Source: Desarmillaria ectypa (lineage: Eukaryota > Basidiomycota > Agaricomycetes > Agaricales > Physalacriaceae). Taken from it: 64,000 nt of DNA. The translations under genes were made by a program, and so were the position numbers. Under the pieces are notes generated by a model, which had not been told where the DNA came from, ran no database searches, and saw only the letters and a list, made by a program, of their open reading frames with translations. The stretch lies in assembly GCA_030407005.1 (NCBI GenBank), contig JAUDYN010000001.1:1054001-1118000 (forward strand), read 5' to 3'. Positions 32,939-44,838 of this stretch are shown here, piece after piece (the first letter of the stretch is position 1; every line of letters begins with the position of its first letter).

Positions 32939-34097
32939 ATGACCAGCACCCTCCCGCCCATCGTCCAGGCCGTCTCTGGCGCTGTAGGCAGCGCGTTCGA
33001 TAACAGCCTCGCGTATCCTCTGGATCTGGCTACGACGCGACTGCAGCTGCACCGTAAACGAACAGGCACCGGTGGACTGTACGACGGGATACGTATTCTT
33101 GTGCATATTATAAGGCGAGATGGCTTGATCTCCCTGTATGACGGCATAATGACCGATACCGGTGCATCTCTTATGTCTAAGTGCGTTTCTTTCCTGTTCC
33201 GAGTTGATGATGCTGAGTGCAAACAGTTTCTGCTACCATTACATCTACTCCGTTCTGCGAAATTCTTTTCTTTGCTATCGCTATAATGATACCAAAGCAA
33301 AATATCCCTTCCGATATTACAAGAGCTTTTTCTCGGCTTCATCGCAGGCGTTGTTTCCCGTGCGGTGTCGATGCCATTGAATCTTATCACCCTACGCCTG
33401 CAGGCTGAGCGCGACGCCGACGATGCCGAAGATAATTCCGATGAAGATCAAGTTGTGGGTTTGTCGTCGGTCGTTAAGCTTATTGATAGCGAATGCGGGC
33501 TTTTTGAGTTTTGGCGAGGTACACGCACTCAACACCCAAGCCCACTATTTCTCTTTTCTCTAACGAATTGCATAGGTTTCCAGACTAATATTCTATTATC
33601 ACTCAATCCCTCCATAACACTCGCCGTCTTTCAGATCTACAGAAGAGTTGTAGATAGACCCTCTCGTTCCCGCTCCTCTGCAATCAAGCCAAGTTCCAAG
33701 GAGGCTTTCATTGGCGGAGCCGTGTCCAGTTCTATTGGTCGGTCCTTCATTCATATCGATGATTTTGACCCAATATTTCTGCAGCGGTGGCGATCCTCTA
33801 TCCACTCATCCTTGCCAAAGTCAGATTACAAGCCCAACGTAAGACAACTTCGGCGGCTACCTTGGGTTCCATACTTCTCGGCGCGTTGAAGAGCCTAGGG
33901 GGGTTATATCAGGGTTTCGAGATGCAGACTGCCAAAGATTTCTTGGGCTAGGGTGTCTCATTCCTGGTAAAAGAGAGGTGCGCAGTAACCGATTAACTTC
34001 GACCCTTTAATTTAGCATGTTCCCCAGAATCGAACAGTTTGTTATCCAATCACATCTGAGAAGCGGTCGAAGTCATGGCAAACCAGATGTAGCATAA
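32939..34097 (+). pseudogene. Peroxisomal carrier (PMP47/ANT1-type, SLC25), disrupted
   Basis: Exon 1 (MTSTLPPIVQAVSGAVGSAF, then YPLDLATTRLQLHRK) has the PxD carrier motif of the first repeat. CYHYIYSVLRNSF, GFIAGVVSRAVSMPLNLITLRLQ and GGAVSSSIAVAILYPLILAKVRLQAQRK follow. This is the order of the peroxisomal adenine-nucleotide carriers, which supply ATP for fatty-acid activation. Two lesions are visible: the frame changes by one base near 33290, in an A-run before SLPILQELFLGF, and TAG at 33949-33951 stands in FLG*GVSFLVKER where the family has Gln. The reading frame stays open after it, through an intron to TAA at 34095-34097. Young pseudogene, or errors in the assembly. Confidence 0.7.
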
Positions 34098-34181
34098 GTG
34101 TAAACCGTACGAACGTTGTCCTTCTCTCTTAGTTTCACTCCTTTTCTGAGTAAAGTATTTTTTAATCCATAGATAGGTGTA

Positions 34182-34253
34182 TCCGATATGGTGTAACGGC
34201 TAACATTGCCGCCTTTCACGCGGCAGCTCGGGGTTCGATTCCCCGTATCGGAA
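34182..34253 (+). tRNA. tRNA-Glu (anticodon TTC)
   Basis: A 72-base cloverleaf: acceptor arms tccgata and tatcgga, the T-loop region ggggttcgattcccc, and anticodon loop ctttcac with TTC at 34215-34217. No intron. A run of five T (34255-34259) follows as RNA polymerase III terminator. Read directly from the sequence. Confidence 0.95.
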
Positions 34254-34335
34254 CTTTTTGCATTAGTGCAATTACCCTGCATATGGCCCTGGGTAGGATG
34301 CTCCTGCCGTCCTTGACCTTGGCCTGCTGCTCGTA

Positions 34336-35357
34336 CAGTTCCGGACAAACGAAGTTCCGGCTAAACTAGATTTTCTGGGTTAAAACTAAGGAAAACGTCA
34401 AAAAAAATACCCTCCAAAGTTTTTCCCGCAACATTTTTGCAGCACCAAATTTTTGGGCAAAAAAATCGAATTGTGTGCACCCCTTGAGATAGCGCATACG
34501 TCGTCTAATCATTCAACACTGCTGTTTCTACTGTTTCATGGCCCATTCTGCCGCTTTCCCTGTCAACTTTTCCGTGTAAGCGCTCATAAACCGCCATGGT
34601 TGATTGATAAGCCTCCGAATTGTGTCCAGTGAGCATCAAGGTATCGAATTTCAATAGCCTTTGACTCGGCAAAGGTTCTCTTTGCAATTTTTGTGGCAGC
34701 CCCAATACTGGAAAGGACTCATGAATAAGTGTATGATCTATAGAGCAGTATGATAGCCCCGCTTTGTGAGTACAGCTTCAAGCTCTTTTGCTTCTCCAAT
34801 ATCTGCCATCATTTTCTGTGGCTGGCCTCATTCTAGGACTGAGGGATTTGATTCGTGAATGATGGTATCTTTTTGCAAGTGCTGCTTTCCACTGTTTGAT
34901 TTGTTCATGTCGAGGGCATGAAGAGCATTGGGCGGCGATGATGCGTGTGCCGACGATTGATTAAATCGGAGTGCGAGGCCTCCGGATCTGTGTCTGGGTC
35001 TTTAGAAGTTGTGACCAGTACTGACTTGATACCTTGATTTCGGAGCCCTGTAACGTTGCGCTTCGCACGCTTTGAAGGTCTGCCCCTGCCCTTCATAATG
35101 ACTGGTTTGTGGATGAACGGCTCAATGAAATTTAACGATCTTGATGCTATCAGATGTAGATTTTGAAAAGGAATCGCTTGTGCTATCTCCGAAGTTTTCA
35201 TATTTTTAGGATAATTTTCGGCCGAACACACGCTCTGCGAAATCAGCTCATGCAAATATCTTTATTCACTTCTGCGCAAAAAAAACCGTCCGTTTACCTG
35301 ATCAGGGTCCTTCTGAAATGGGTCAAATTTTTGGTTGATTTTGTTTGTCCGGAACTG
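34336..35357. mobile_element. Tc1/mariner-like DNA transposon relic, 1022 bp
   Basis: Perfect 15-bp terminal inverted repeats, CAGTTCCGGACAAAC at 34336-34350 and its reverse complement at 35343-35357, are flanked by TA on both sides (34334-34335 and 35358-35359). CAGT ends and TA duplication are the marks of the Tc1/mariner/pogo superfamily. On the minus strand two disconnected frames remain (35255-34905, with KGRGRPSKRAKRNVTGLRNQG, and 34705-34505), probably the remains of the transposase N-terminal region. It is too short for a full transposase gene, so non-autonomous. It lies 82 bp after the tRNA gene. Confidence 0.8.
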
Positions 35358-35858
35358 TACCTTCGCCAGTGATTCCTTAAAAATCAACAACGGTGGATTT
35401 CCAAAGATTCCAAAAAATTTTAAATACGGATTATCCGTTTCCAGGCGAATGTGATGTTGAACCCCTTACTGTCGCTTTACCATCTACCACCATACTCCTC
35501 CGGTACCTCGCAGCCCAGTTAACCTTACTTCGAATGATATGGCACGATAAGTTCTAAAACCTCACGGGGCTCATGAAATGTTATCCCTCGTCGAGAACTT
35601 CTGGAAATACGGAAGGGGCGGAGTTTTTTGGAATGTACTCGTGACAGCGCTTAATGTCACAGTAAAACTGATTGTATCGCTTTGTTCCTAGGACTAAGCG
35701 CATTGCCAACAAAGCTCTAGCTGCGAGCGTGGGACTCTTTGGACGATTCTCAGGCTAGTATTCAGAGCGTAGAACATAGGTCCACTTAGCTTGGGGAAAT
35801 TATATGTGTTCCCTAGTGTCCGGACGTGAAGCTCGTAATACGTGGCACGAGCGCTTCG
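35358..35858. other. Intergenic, nothing recognised
   Basis: Right flank of the transposon relic. No coding or RNA signal seen. Confidence 0.5.
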
Positions 35859-36458
35859 TCAGCAGAGGGATGGGTCACAAGATCTACAGCCAGCACACAT
35901 TTTTTCGCGGAGTGCAAAACCGGAAATCCATTCTTTGGTAAAAAGGATGCTCATCGACCAAGCGACTGAACTCAAGCGGAGCTGCGGGATGTCCACCGAG
36001 AATGGACAGTAGGGATAATCCGGCCACTTCGTTATCTCGTCTGGACATGAACGACGGTACGCTTCCCAGCTCGTCGGGGGTCCATGGATGGCCACGTCTC
36101 TGGCGGCTGCTTAACATCGAAATCGAAATCGATCAGATAGAAACCTGGGCGATACCAAGGAGTCTTGTCATGACAGACATCGCGGCAGCTGGCCAGAAAG
36201 TTATCGCAGACTGCGTCGGAAACATTGGTCGTTTGCTCACGCGATCCGGGATCTTGAAAGAATGGAGGCATGCAACCGTCTGGCCAATCGAGGGCCAGGT
36301 GAATGGACAGTTAGTACAGGTGGATGACGACAGACCTCCAATGCCTGCAGCATGGATTCGAACACGTAGCTGAAGGTTTTAAAGTGAAGCTCTGCCACCC
36401 CCTGGAGACAAGGGAAGGTTCCAAAGACCAGGTTTCCGATGGCGAATATTTGTAGCAA
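35859..36458 (-). pseudogene. Kinase-like fragment of basidiomycete type
   Basis: On the minus strand, GVAELHFKTFSYVFESMLQALE, after an intron RPGFYLIDFDFDVKQPP, and in a second frame TKWPDYPYCPFSVDIPQL resemble, in order, the helix before the catalytic loop, the DFG-like strand and the activation/APE region of kinase-like proteins common in mushrooms. The HRD catalytic loop is not recognisable and the frames do not join, so it is probably a decayed copy. Weak evidence from pattern only. Confidence 0.35.
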
Positions 36459-38753
36459 TGGTTTTCCTACAAATTAACGTCGGGGCCCGACCCGAACGTC
36501 ACGTGGGTGCGACACGAAGCGATACCGACGACATGACTGACGGGACGCACCAAGCTGTAATGCACACATGACTTCGTCAGGCTAAAGGAGGTGTCCTGAC
36601 TTATCAGCTTCGTCATGTACCTCGGATTCCAAACGAACGGTTTTCACCGTCCTCACGCAGGCAACACTTTCTTCGCCACTACCGCCACTATATGTATGCC
36701 GGGAAGATTCCAACTCTCTTTGCCCTACGCCCCCGAAACCTGTCGGGCTGGTAGTGCCTTTGAATTCTCAAGAATGGTCTCTCCTTCCGCCCATCTTGTG
36801 ATCCTACCACCGGCTTGCTTGGGCCACAGCGTGCTTCGAAAAATTTTGGCTGCTGCTTCCATTACCTATACGAGTCAGAACACTGTCACTGCGATAAGAG
36901 GGATTGATGATATAGAGTGGCCTTACGCGTATGAAGCAAATGAAGTTGTGGCTCCATATTTCAAGTCTCTTGTTTATCCGTTTTCCTCCCGACGCTCTCC
37001 TCCACACCCTTTATCTGTTATCATACACCGCCCCTCTCCGTTCACAGCCCGGTACTCGGAAATGCAGGAGATTTCAGTCACTTAGGATCAGAGACCTATC
37101 CGGTGGTTGTAATCATTGGTGACTTTGGTAGCGCCCCCTCGGTCGTTGACGGATCTGAAGCCAGCTTAGAGATGCTTTACCGGCCTGAATCGCGTATTGC
37201 TTATCGGCGGAAGGCCAGTTCAATCAGAACCTAGCAGCTGCAATGAGGATGAACCCACGACGCATTCAAGATGCTACCGGAACGAGAGGACACAGTCCCA
37301 AGCACTGATCGCAACTACATGTGTCATTACCCGGAACACGGGCCGTCGCTTGGCAATCATTGAACAAAAACGGATAGCCCCTTCCTCTGATAAATTTATC
37401 CATTCCAAATTCAGTTTTGACCGAGTTTCTCATTGATATGGAATCCTCTCGGCACAGGCGTCCGGGAAAACACTAGCGATTTTGCTTTCTTCGGTAAGTG
37501 TCCGTTGTGGAAGTGAATAATTCTGACAAAGCTTGATATTCTCTTTCGGCTGCAGACACAAATCCGTACGGGATACTATCGCCTGGCCTTCTCGGAATGC
37601 CAAGCACCAAGCGGACTAGAATGTGGTCAGCCACTTTATCACGTCCTGGCTGGTGCTAGCCCTGAAAACTAGAAGGTTATCCAGATCGGTTATACCGTAT
37701 CTACGGCAGCTTCTCGGATGAGGTTCGTTCTACGATGCATTCCGGAGGTGTCAATTCTTTGTACCTTGTCTACTGGAAACCAGAAGGTCCCTCAAGGCAA
37801 TTCCAGCTTTGTTTACGCCGAATTGTTCTCTGTTCTACTGGACCCTCTTAGATGTAGAACTCAACTACGGCGTTCTATGGACTGGAACAGGTATTCTGTA
37901 CAGAACTATCGCCTTGTTCCGCGGTGTTTGGGGAACAGAGTATCAGCAACATATCTCTACGAACATTCTCAATGGTAATGTTGATTGTGACTGACAGTCC
38001 TGAATATACCTGGCAATTGCCGAATTACAATGGGACAAAGGCTATCCTTCGGCGGACAAATGGACCTTAAATTTGATGATAGTTTCCCCCATTTCGAAGA
38101 AGTGTATAGACACTCAGACAAGGCGCTAAATCCAACGAGGCTGTGAACATTTAGTCGGAGCATTATATCGTGAATGGATTCTACCATTGCAACTGCCTAT
38201 CCATTTTGCTGCCAGATTAGTGATATCGGGGCAACAAACTTCATACTACTATGCTGCACGGTCAGTTACGAAAAAGCTTCTGGTGAGCGAGTATTATGCA
38301 GTACAGTGTAGAGTCTCTGTAACTTGGAAACGGCGTCGACTGACGGCAATTCCGTAGCATAACGGCGATCAACAGGTAGCGGCCCGAAGTGCGATTCCCA
38401 ACGAACCTTGGTACGAGCCTTTGTGGCCACGGCAACATGGCTTGCCATGTTAGGGCCGTGGACCCGGCCGTTCCTGATTGGGACCAACACCAAGACTTTG
38501 GTCTTGCACGTGCAACTGCAGCTGACGACTACGGTCTATCTTCCAAGTGACCGGTGCGTCTAGCAGGGAGATGTGTCTGCATTTTGGACAGTTACACTCA
38601 ATTCTGAATCTTCCGTCGTTCCGATTTCGCGTCATTGGGTGAACGTTGAACATTGTTAGGTCTCGTGGATTATATTTCTGCGGCCATCACCATGCCCCTG
38701 ACTCTTCTTAGTCGTTGACCATCATCTATATTCGCCCATCTCATCCTCCAGCC
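36459..38753. other. Gene-poor region with coding-like remnants
   Basis: Frames at 36615-37085 (156 codons), 37060-37230 (ETYPVVVIIGDFGSAPSVV), 37440-37670 (two exon-like pieces around an intron) and 37690-37990 (LNYGVLWTGTGILYRTIALF) look partly coding but shift frame. Minus-strand frames at 38266-38653 are also unassigned. Probably one or more decayed genes; no family recognised. Confidence 0.3.
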
Positions 38754-40777
38754 ATGCTGACCCCTAAAAACGGCGTTCACCCAGCACAATGCATAATCAT
38801 TGGAGCGAGCTTGGAAGGTCTTCTGTGTGCTTATCGTTTGAGACAAGCTGGCCACAACGTCGTCGTCTTCGAGAAAATCTCTGAAGATGTACCAGTAAGT
38901 ATCAAACATTCGGTATGGACGATCTGGTCTTACACATGGTACTAAAGGTCCTTCAGCGTGGTGTACGTGCTCCTCCCAATGCAGCGCGTCTTCTGGTCCG
39001 TCTTCCTGGTGTAAAATCTTTGCTCCAAAACAAGGGTACCACTGCTTCAGGGTGTGTAGATAACTTGCAGTATTCCTTGGCTCGACTCATCTCTCCTCGC
39101 AGATTGGAGTACATTGAAGGTGCTTTTGGGAATTAGCTTTCAGAGAAAACTAAACATTCAACCACGATTAGGAAGTACATCTCGATCAATTGGACTTACG
39201 GAGTTTTTCGACCAAGTTATGTCTGATCTAGGCTCTGACTTCCACACAATTTCAGTATGTAATATTTGGTCGTCTTTCGGAATCGATCTGAGGAGATCCT
39301 CGTAGCGTGGTGTTTTGTGCAATCATTTACGCGACCTATGTCGTGAGGCTGGGATCGACATCAGATATGAAGTAGACATCGTTTCGTTCTCGATGTCGAA
39401 ACTTGGTCGACCGACTGTCACTTCCAAGACCGGGGAAACAATAGAGGGAGACCTGGTATCTTTCTTCCTTTGCTATTCGCTCCGCCGTGGGCCAAAATTC
39501 TCATCACTCTAGGTCGTGGGGGCCGATGGTGACAGTGGGATTAGCCGCACTTTTCTATCGGAGACATTTTCCGAAGTTGACAGCAATAACAGCAGTGATA
39601 ACGACGAAGACTCCGAATCTTCTCTTCAACGCACCGGCATTCGCCAGGTAACAGGGTACGTCACGTCACCACGCAAAGGTTCTGTGCCGTCTGATCCTAT
39701 TGTAGTGCAACGTTCTGTATACCGGTCGCGTCTATGCGTGCAGATCCGAAGCTAGAAAGTTTGACACGGTCGACTGCCGCAAGTCCAACTTCTTATGCGA
39801 CGCGAACGTCAAATTTGATAAATCATTCTCTGTATAGATTAAACTTTGGATGATTTCTGATGGAATGGTTTTGGGCGCGATGGTGCTGGTATTTCATTCA
39901 CGTCTGTATTATAAGGCTTATTATTGCATAGCACGGTCCTGAGTTATACGTCGTCGTAATTATGTCGCCCAGCAAGTCCGAGTTCGACGGTGTGCAATCC
40001 CAAGGAGAGAATGTCGATGTTATGGAGACTTTTGCAGACGTTCTTAACCAATGTGACTCATTGTAAGTCACGTAGTTGAAGAGGATGGCCCGGTGATGCT
40101 GATCCGACTTACTCCCAGAGTTTTCCGGCTCCTGCGACTGGCATCTCACTGTCATCGAGAACGACAGATAGTTCCCAAAGTAGCTCCGCATCTTGTTGAT
40201 ACCACTCGGAACGTTGCTCTCATTGGAAATGCGGGGATACCCGGACCGGTATGTTTTCTTGTACCTTTCGAGTCCGTCCCAATCGAATCTTGTTCCAGTT
40301 CTATGGAATATACTCTGAGTACGTGTTCTCTCTCGAATTAGTGACCCTTTCTAAAGAACTCCTTTATCGACCAGTTGTTTGGCGGTGAGATCGTACGTTA
40401 CCGCAATACGGAAGAGAGCTCATCTTTTCGCACAATCTTAGATCGAGAGTGCCTTTACCCTCCCTCATCTGTTCTCTAGACTCTCGTCTGTGGAGCAGAT
40501 TCCACATCTTCTAGACGGTTATCAAAAAATACGAACGCCTCGCAATCTAGGCTGTTTATCCTCGGAGCTGGAGGCTGCAGCGCTCATGTCTTTACCGCCT
40601 AGTGCCGAACGCGATCAGCGCGATGAGGCGCTGGCCTTACCACTTGATCAAGAAGACGAGGCCGCAGCGAAGGTTTGGGCAGCGACTCTGATACAATTTA
40701 ATTATGATGCGATAGAGGCTGTAGATGAATGGTGGATTGAGTGGGGGAAATACGTTATAGATGGCAAAGGTGCATAA
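38754..40777 (+). CDS. Aromatic-ring type FAD monooxygenase with degenerate FAD motifs
   Basis: Start MLTPKNGVHPAQCIIIGAS at 38754. About ten short exons join in frame: IIIGASLEGLLCAYRLRQAG, RGVRAPPNAARLLVRLPGV, CNHLRDLCREAGIDIRYEVD, VVGADGDSGISRTFLSETF, NVALIGNAGIPGP, LFSRLSSVEQIPHLLDGYQ, ending FNYDAIEAVDEWWIEWGKY. The order is that of salicylate hydroxylase-like monooxygenases. The first FAD loop is GASLEG (Ser for Gly, as I recall from other fungal members), but the usual GD of the second FAD motif is GN here and the following His-containing stretch is missing. Activity is thus doubtful, or the exon is wrongly modelled. Substrate unknown. Confidence 0.65.
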
Positions 40778-41553
40778 CCGCTGTACACATTGCGGTCATT
40801 GTTTGTCCTTTCGTTTCAGACTTTTTGGCTACTCTAAACCCTCAATATTACTACATCTTGGCAAGTTTACCTCTTTCGTCATTCTCAAAGCGACTTCCAG
40901 ATTCGACACACAGCCTCACTTCGGCGATCAGTCTAGCACTGGTCCCCGGTACCGGTTCAATATTATTATTTGATCACACTGCTAGTTCTCTGCCTCGAAT
41001 TATCGCCTTTCTGTTGCCGCAGGCCACTAGAGCCTGGTGCCAAATTGGTAGCAAATTTACGTGTCTTGCTGCCTCTCCTATCAAAGTATGAGATGCTAAT
41101 GTGTCGAAGTTGTCGAAGCCTTCCACTAGCCATAAAGGCGACGCTCGTACCTGGCCACACGTTCCTCATGAGACATAGCTGTGGCCCGCCGAGCATTGCA
41201 GGTCTTATTCACCCACTTCAGTGACTGAGCTGAGAACTTTTGATCCCAAAGGTCGGAGTTTGGTCCATTGATTATCTTCAATGAGATTGAAACACCCGTG
41301 TGCACGTGTTGTTTGTTCTTCTAATATGACCTTCATCTCACAGGAACATGTTCTTATTCAGGAACGATCCCGGTCGATTCAAAACGCCATGCTCGTATGA
41401 CCCTTCCTCGATACTTATCAAATGGCCCCCGACAAGACCGTTCAATCGTGCGTCATATGCTTTGGTGATCAGCGAGTTATACTTAACCCGGGGGGTGGTC
41501 CTTAGGGCAAGTATTTCCGCCCAGCTCAAGAGAAGACGACCACCTACAACAAC
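40778..41553. other. Intergenic, nothing recognised
   Basis: Spacer between co-oriented genes. Short frames only. Confidence 0.5.
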
Positions 41554-42486
41554 ATGCAAGACATGTCACCCCTTTCTAGTTCACTCGTGCCCTTGTCCTT
41601 CATCTATCTTGCAGCATACTTTAACCAACGGGCTGTAACTCCCCCCAAGTTTGCTACTACTCCACCCCCTGCATTGAACGAGCCACCGCCTACAGAACAG
41701 AAAACGTTGCTCGAGAGGACAATATACCGGAACGTCGCTGTCACCAATTTTATTGAACAGGTAAAACCGCCCCTCCTACCAACTGGTTATACTCACACGT
41801 TACCAGGCCGTTGTATGGACCGTTGCAGGGACAGAAATCGTATCCATCGTTCTATGCAAGTGGCTTCCGTCCTGGCAACTGTCTGGCATCGCTCTTAAAT
41901 GCCTGTTCATGCCTGACAGTCATCCAGAGAGGATTTGGCAATTCAATGGCCCCCTGTCGTTGTTATTGTTCCTAGGCACCACCTTGATAATTCTCGGGGG
42001 AATAATTCGACTGATGTGCTTTCGGACGATGGGGGAAATGTTTACATTCGAACACACAGTGAAGAAAGACCACAGGCTGATGACGACCGGGCCGTATTCC
42101 GTTGTCCGGTAGGTGTACTTCACTCCACGTTTATAGTTTGCTGAGGATTTCTTTGCCATAGGCACCCTAGCTACACTGGGATGATCATGATATTAGTCGG
42201 TACGGGACTATGGCAGGCAGCGCCGGGGTCTTGGACCAGGGAGTGTGGATATCTACATACCTGGCCAGGAGCTTTCTGCGCTGCCGCAGGAATCCTTTGG
42301 CTTGGAACGTTGTGTGAGTATATTAACTTTCAGACTACAGCTGAAGTTGACAGCCTCAAATTTCTAGGCATCGCATTTGTCCTTCGCTCGGGTGAAGAAG
42401 ACGTAGTTCTATCTAAACAATTTGGAGAAGAGTGGAACAAATGGGCGAAGAGTGCACGCCACCGATTGGTGCCTGGGGTGTACTGA
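41554..42486 (+). CDS. ICMT-family methyltransferase (isoprenylcysteine carboxyl methyltransferase-like)
   Basis: Four exons (41554-41760, 41807-42108, 42162-42313, 42368-42486) join to 259 residues. Membrane segments at about residues 5-20, 70-90 and 120-140 (LSLLLFLGTTLIILGGIIRL) are followed by the SAM-binding region TTGPYSVVRHPSYTGMI and the C-terminal EEDVVLSKQFGEEWNKWAKSARHRLVPGVY, the standard ICMT tail. ICMT methylates the carboxyl of prenylated C-terminal cysteines (Ras, a-type pheromones) in the ER membrane; mushrooms carry several such paralogues and some may have other substrates. Start could also be Met at residue 4. No lesion. Confidence 0.8.
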
Positions 42487-44838
42487 ATGAACGTTGTAAT
42501 ATCAGAGTTAAAGCGGACCCTACTGTTGTTTGTACCCTGTTTTTAACATTAATGTTTGAGTATTACTTATACTTACGTTGACGCATTTTTCTACTTTTCT
42601 CGACAGATAGGTGGTGTGGTGGCTGGTAAAAAGGCTCGAAATGACTTCCAGAGGTAGCTGTGTCTGGAGTTGTCTGAGAGTCATGCGGTCAAGATTCCAC
42701 TTCGCAGAGACGGCTGTGCCAGAGGCACGGATGAGAGCCTCGTCAAGCTATGTCCGACGCCGACTCAAGTGTCCGAGCTCCGTGAGAAATGTCCTCACGA
42801 TGAAGCAACGTTTAAATCTGTCTCCATGGATCACGGATCCTACTTCGGGCTCTTCAACTGCGATCACGTTGACTTAATCCCTGGATTTCCGGTTTTTTCC
42901 TTTCTATGATGGATATCGAATTCTCTACGAAACGGTAGGCATTGTTCAGTCCGTGGTCCTATCGGACTCGTCATCGTCAATGACATCGAGTCTTTCAACA
43001 TTAAACATGCAGGACGGCATAGCAACTCCTACTCTTCAGCCAGTTCTGGAAGTTGTCAGGTCTCTGCCGTGTTTGCTTCCCTGGGTCTAATTTTATGATT
43101 GAATATGAAGGGTTCAAGAAGCTCCGCTCCCGTGTCTGAGGATTATCAACGAATCACCCCTTTTCTTCCAAGTCGCCTTCTATCTTGCCAAGTATCGTTG
43201 GGTTGTGTGGAGTTGGGTATTATTTATCCCTTCACAGAATATTGTTCTTTCGGATCTTATGACTAGCGAACCCTCGCGTACTCATCGTGCATCAGCATCA
43301 ATATTGATATGAACTAATTTGTGCAGCGCTGCGACATTCTTCCCAAGTCAGACGTCGAACCGTGGTCTCGACTGCTCTGATTCCCCATCTACTGCAGGTG
43401 TTATATCGTCCATACTTTCACGTATGATGCTCTCATTCAGCCGACATTTACTGAGAAATGTCTGAGGCTTCAAATCCAGTCTTCGGCCGCTCTTCCGCAC
43501 CTCTCGAGCCTTGGAGCTCATCTTTGATTGTAGTATGATATCATGCCACTTATTGCCGATGTTAAGTGCCCTATTTACCCTCCGGTTCGAAAGGCTACTC
43601 CCGGTAAACTGACCTGTTTCCGAGGAAGGATTTTGGTGCTGCTCGGTCATAAGTCAAACCGTTTCTGATCACCGTGGTGGCAGACCGGTCACTAGTATCG
43701 GGTCGATCGCATCGGATAACATTTCTTCAAACCGTTCTATCCGAGCTCCTACTCAGCTCTCTACTACCACCCTCAGGATTTTTCTATTTCAGAAATAACC
43801 GGCATGGCAGTGCCCTTCAACCTTACTTGGTTATTATGCTACTTTGAATTTACCGTGGGAAAATATATTCATGGCGGCAATTGCCGAGCCTACCTACCTC
43901 ACTCGTGTGAACTTTTTCTATTCCTGGCTGCTGTCGAGTCTACGATGACTGTTGCTATCTCTGCCTGGCCTTGCTTCGCGCACTTGATGGTCTTTGTCTC
44001 ACCCTAAATTATATGCATGTCTGCTACTGGATTAGTTATGCTATGCTCTTAGAAGCCCTATCATTCTCATGCCAGTCTCTGCTGAAGTTTTACTTGTCTA
44101 GATATGTTTGAAACTAACTTGACCTTCAGGGTATGGTCTTTGTAAATATAAGACTGAGTGAGAAAATGCGATGGCCCACACCTCTAGTGACAAACAAGTG
44201 ATTAATAGTTGGCACCGAGTTCAATACTGAAGAGGCATACTATTCCCGAGCTCTAGTTCTTTCTTCTCGCACTCCCTTTCCATAGGTTCTTCAACACCGA
44301 GCCCGGTGTTCAAACTTACGCTGGGTCCTGACAGCATGATCTTTCCTGCTGATCCAGACAGACTTGCGCTCTACCAGCCTTATGCCTAAGTGCGCCCAGT
44401 TTGAGACTGTTGCTAAATCGCCTGCTAGTGTCGTTATTTACCCTGTTTACCGAGATGAAGAGGTAGTAGGAAGAGGACCCCACTACCGTGCATTCAAGAA
44501 CCCAATCTTGTCCTGAACGACCGACCTCTGAAGTCGGGAGTTTGCATTTTATAACACCCGCGTGTCATTCTGACCAGAGAGAATGCGAAAAGCCGCGAGA
44601 CACGTTTTCCGGTCTGCAGGGTGGATGTCCTTCTCATCATTCGCTACGTTCCTCTCGAGCATCACACACCTAAGAATGCATCGTAAAATCCATGTCAATT
44701 CCATCACGTCGTTAAAGCGTGAAATGAATACCGAAATCTATATGGGTCCTCTCGCATTTTTCAAGGAAAACCCCATTACAAACCGTGAAAAAATCTTAGC
44801 TTGATCATGACATTATGCCTATTATAACATGCAGGCCG
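42487..44838. other. 2.35-kb region without a convincing gene
   Basis: The frame at 42670-42909 (LSESHAVKIPLRRDGCARG) looks like a coding fragment without partner exons, and 43348-43650 on the minus strand is a charged 100-codon frame. No family recognised. It lies beyond the 3' end of the CYP505-type gene. Confidence 0.35.

Noticed and set aside
42611..42909. C-terminus of a histidine acid phosphatase
   Set aside because: Cysteine spacing is only vaguely similar, with no RHGxRxP or HD motif upstream.
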